The translations under genes were made by a program, and so were the position numbers. 64,000 nucleotides of DNA from Viridibacterium sediminicola (GTDB lineage Bacteria > Pseudomonadota > Gammaproteobacteria > Burkholderiales > Rhodocyclaceae), in NCBI RefSeq assembly GCF_039631295.1, contig NZ_JBDIVE010000009.1, positions 1 to 64,000 on the forward strand, in the 5' to 3' direction. Positions 61,967 to 64,000 of the stretch are shown one piece after another; position 1 is the first letter of the stretch, and the number at the start of each line of letters is the position of its first letter. Below the pieces are notes generated by a model, which had not been told where the DNA came from, searched no databases, and worked only from the letters and a program-made list of their open reading frames with translations.

Positions 61967-62638
61967 GTGAGCGCAAGTACTCGCCCGGAACGTGATCCCC
62001 AGGACACCGTCAGCCGCATCCTCGACGCGGCCGAAGTCCTGTTCGCCGAACATGGCTTCGAGGGCACCGCCATGCGTGCACTGACGGCGCGGGCCGGCGT
62101 CAATCTCGCTGCGGTGAACTATCACTTCGGCAGCAAGGAAGGCCTGTTCCAGCGCATCTTCCAGCGCCGTCTGGCCGAACTCAATCGCCAGCGCGTGCAG
62201 GCGCTCGACGAGGCCGAGGCGCGCAGTGCCGGCGGGGTGCTCAAGGCCAGCGAGCTGATGGACTGCTTCTTCGGCCCGGCGCTGGACATGGCGGCGGACA
62301 CCGAGCACGGCGGCCACACCTTCATGCGCCTGCTCGGTCGCACCTATACCGAGCCGGCCGAATTCATCCGCAAGTTCATGGCCGAAGAGTATGCCGAAGT
62401 GATGGATCGCTACATCGCCGCGCTCTACCGCGCGCTGCCCGAAGTGCCACGAGAGGAGATCGTGTGGCGTCTGCATTTCATGATGGGGGCGGTGTCCTAT
62501 GCCATTTCCGGCATCGACGCGCTGGCCCTGATCAGTACCCGCGTCAATGATGATCCTGCCTTGCTCAAGCCGCGCCTGACCAGCTTCCTGCTCGGTGGCC
62601 TGCGCGCGCCCCTGCCGCCGGAGGCGGGTTTTGCCTGA
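61967..62638 (+). CDS. TetR-family transcription regulator
   Basis: A 223-aa regulator with an N-terminal HTH (VSRILDAAEVLFAEHGFEGTAMRALTARAGVNLAAVNYHFGSKEGLFQRIF; about 15-63) and a ligand domain of the DUF1956/CerR-like type (HTFMRLLGRTYTEPAEF). It lies 13 bases before the FadE-like gene on the same strand and probably controls it, as many TetR proteins next to acyl-CoA dehydrogenases sense acyl-CoA. Confidence 0.85.
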   Translation: MSASTRPERDPQDTVSRILDAAEVLFAEHGFEGTAMRALTARAGVNLAAVNYHFGSKEGLFQRIFQRRLAELNRQRVQALDEAEARSAGGVLKASELMDCFFGPALDMAADTEHGGHTFMRLLGRTYTEPAEFIRKFMAEEYAEVMDRYIAALYRALPEVPREEIVWRLHFMMGAVSYAISGIDALALISTRVNDDPALLKPRLTSFLLGGLRAPLPPEAGFA

Positions 62639-62651
62639 AGGAGGTGCTGCG

Positions 62652-64000
62652 ATGAACGCCGTCTTCTTGCTACTTGTCGTCCTCGTGCTGCTGGTGGCCA
62701 GCCCACTGCGCCGCCGCCTGCTCACCGCGCCCTTGCTGCGGCTTTACCGGCGCGTATTGCCGCATATGTCGGCGACCGAGAAGACGGCGCTGGACGCCGG
62801 CTCGGTATGGTGGGAGGGGCAGTTATTCGCTGGTCGTCCGGACTGGCAGGCGCTGCTGGCCTTCCCGCCGGCCCGCCTGAGTGCGGCCGAGCAGGCCTTC
62901 CTCGACGAAGAGACCGAAGAACTGTGCCGTCTCGCCAATGACTGGCAGACCCAGCAGTTCCAGGACTTGTCGAGCGAGGCCTGGCAATACCTCAAGGACA
63001 TGGGCTTTCTCGGTCTGATCATCCCGCGTGAATACGGCGGCAAGGGTTTTTCGGCTTACGCCCATTCGCAAGTGGTGATGAAGCTTTCCACGCGCTGCTC
63101 GGCCGCCGCGGTGAGCGTGATGGTGCCCAATTCGCTGGGGCCGGCCGAACTGCTGCTGCGCTACGGCACCGAGGCGCAGAAGCGCTACTACCTGCCGCGT
63201 CTGGCCAGCGGTCAGGAGATTCCGGCTTTTGCGCTGACCAGCCCGCAAGCGGGCTCCGATGCAGCCAGCATTCCCGATCGCGGCATCGTCTGTACAGGCC
63301 TGTACGAGGGGCGCGAAGTGCTGGGCATGCGCCTTAGCTGGGACAAGCGCTACATCACCCTGGGGCCGATCTGCAGCCTGCTCGGTCTGGCTTTCCGCCT
63401 GTATGACCCGGAGCACCTGCTCGGCGAGGTCGAGGATCTGGGCATCACCTGTGCGCTGATTCCGGCGCGCCATCCCGGCGTGCGCATCGGTCGGCGCCAC
63501 GCGCCGCTCAATGCGGTGTTCCAGAACGGCCCGAATTCCGGCAAGGATGTCTTCGTGCCGCTGGATTTCATCATCGGCGGGCCGGCGATGGCCGGCCATG
63601 GCTGGCGCATGCTGATGGAATGCCTGGCGGCGGGGCGTGCGATTTCGCTGCCTGCATCGAATACCGGCGTGATGAAGCTGACGGCGCGCAGCGTTGGCGC
63701 CTATGCACGGGTGCGGGCCCAGTTCAAAACCGCCATCGGTCGCTTCGAAGGCGTCGAAGAGCCGCTGGCGCGCATCGGCGGCAGGCTCTACATGGCCGAC
63801 GCGGCGCGCCGGCTGACCCTCGCCGCGATTGACCGTGGCGAGCATCCGGCGGTGCTCAGCGCAATCCTCAAGTACCACATCACCGAATCGGCGCGTCAGG
63901 TGGTCAACGACGGCATGGATGTGCTGGGCGGCAAGGGCATCTGCCTGGGGCCGCAGAATTTCCTGGCGCGGGCCTACCAGCAAATGCCGATTGCGATCAC
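62652..64000 (+). CDS. fadE: Acyl-CoA dehydrogenase, FadE-like, 5' part (runs off window)
   Basis: About 449 residues in frame from ATG 62652 (GGAGG nine bases upstream). A short N-terminal helix (MNAVFLLLVVLVLLVA) is followed by the FadE-specific N-terminal segment and the dehydrogenase N-domain and middle domain: QYLKDMGFLGLIIPREYGGKGFSAYAHSQVV, PAELLLRYGTEAQKRYYLPRLASGQEIPAFALTSPQAGSDAAS. Conserved catalytic residues lie beyond the window. FadE catalyses the first step of beta-oxidation; E. coli FadE is of similar size and also has this N-terminal helix. Confidence 0.85.
   Translation, partial: MNAVFLLLVVLVLLVASPLRRRLLTAPLLRLYRRVLPHMSATEKTALDAGSVWWEGQLFAGRPDWQALLAFPPARLSAAEQAFLDEETEELCRLANDWQTQQFQDLSSEAWQYLKDMGFLGLIIPREYGGKGFSAYAHSQVVMKLSTRCSAAAVSVMVPNSLGPAELLLRYGTEAQKRYYLPRLASGQEIPAFALTSPQAGSDAASIPDRGIVCTGLYEGREVLGMRLSWDKRYITLGPICSLLGLAFRLYDPEHLLGEVEDLGITCALIPARHPGVRIGRRHAPLNAVFQNGPNSGKDVFVPLDFIIGGPAMAGHGWRMLMECLAAGRAISLPASNTGVMKLTARSVGAYARVRAQFKTAIGRFEGVEEPLARIGGRLYMADAARRLTLAAIDRGEHPAVLSAILKYHITESARQVVNDGMDVLGGKGICLGPQNFLARAYQQMPIAI

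Overview
The window reads as GC-rich betaproteobacterial chromosome. System I cytochrome c maturation in the order ccmA to ccmI, a BigR-type sulfur switch, gltIJKL, MocR and Lnt genes and typical short intergenic palindromes fit Rhodocyclales (Uliginosibacterium/Niveibacterium-like). That placement is inference from gene content only.

Layout. 1-300: the end of an IS3-family element inserted in an integron-type cassette, followed by a 94-bp attI-like segment. 324-3760: orphan HicB antitoxin and a znuABC-type zinc importer led by a 48-aa membrane ORF and a palindromic Zur-like operator. 4098-11402: secreted pectate lyase, a MocR regulator, and a divergent operon with a dihydroxyphthalate-decarboxylase-like protein, a YbeM-type amidase and an amino-acid ABC transporter. 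11403-15110: an accessory island of low coding density. It holds palindromic repeats of several families and a cluster of attC sites without an integrase (two 99-bp attC sites, two cassettes), beginning at a second copy of the 94-bp segment. 15120-30273: transglutaminase-like protein, tRNA-Arg, Uup, Lnt, two Fur-box-linked paralogous small ORFs, MarR/MFS efflux, heparinase-like protein, RNA helicase, exported intradiol dioxygenase and PyrF. 30525-37163: chemoreceptor, then a Fur-type iron locus (Fiu-like receptor, PiuC, TonB, ExbB, ExbD). 37283-43230: metallopeptidase, glycine-zipper protein, and an operon of alkaline phosphatase, a DUF3299-like exported protein and a MacB-like ABC pair. 43312-46847: sulfur module (TauE, two YeeE/YedE halves, BigR-like repressor, divergent persulfide-hydrolase-like MBL protein, DUF2892, AhpD-like). 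46854-50022: gltLKJI. 50147-59643: ABC exporter plus ccmIHGF-[toxin-antitoxin]-EDCBA. 59692-64000: two paralogous response regulators, a TetR regulator and the start of a FadE-like acyl-CoA dehydrogenase.

Two observations tie distant parts together. First, the palindrome TGCAAC-N3-GTTGCA occurs before both the znu operon and the phosphatase/ABC operon, suggesting one regulator (probably Zur). Second, two gapless 94-bp segments (about 73% identical by hand count) each end in an integron-type GTTAGRC core and each opens a run of cassette-like genes, with no integrase in the window. Only hand reading was possible: identities and palindromes were counted by eye and no database search was run.
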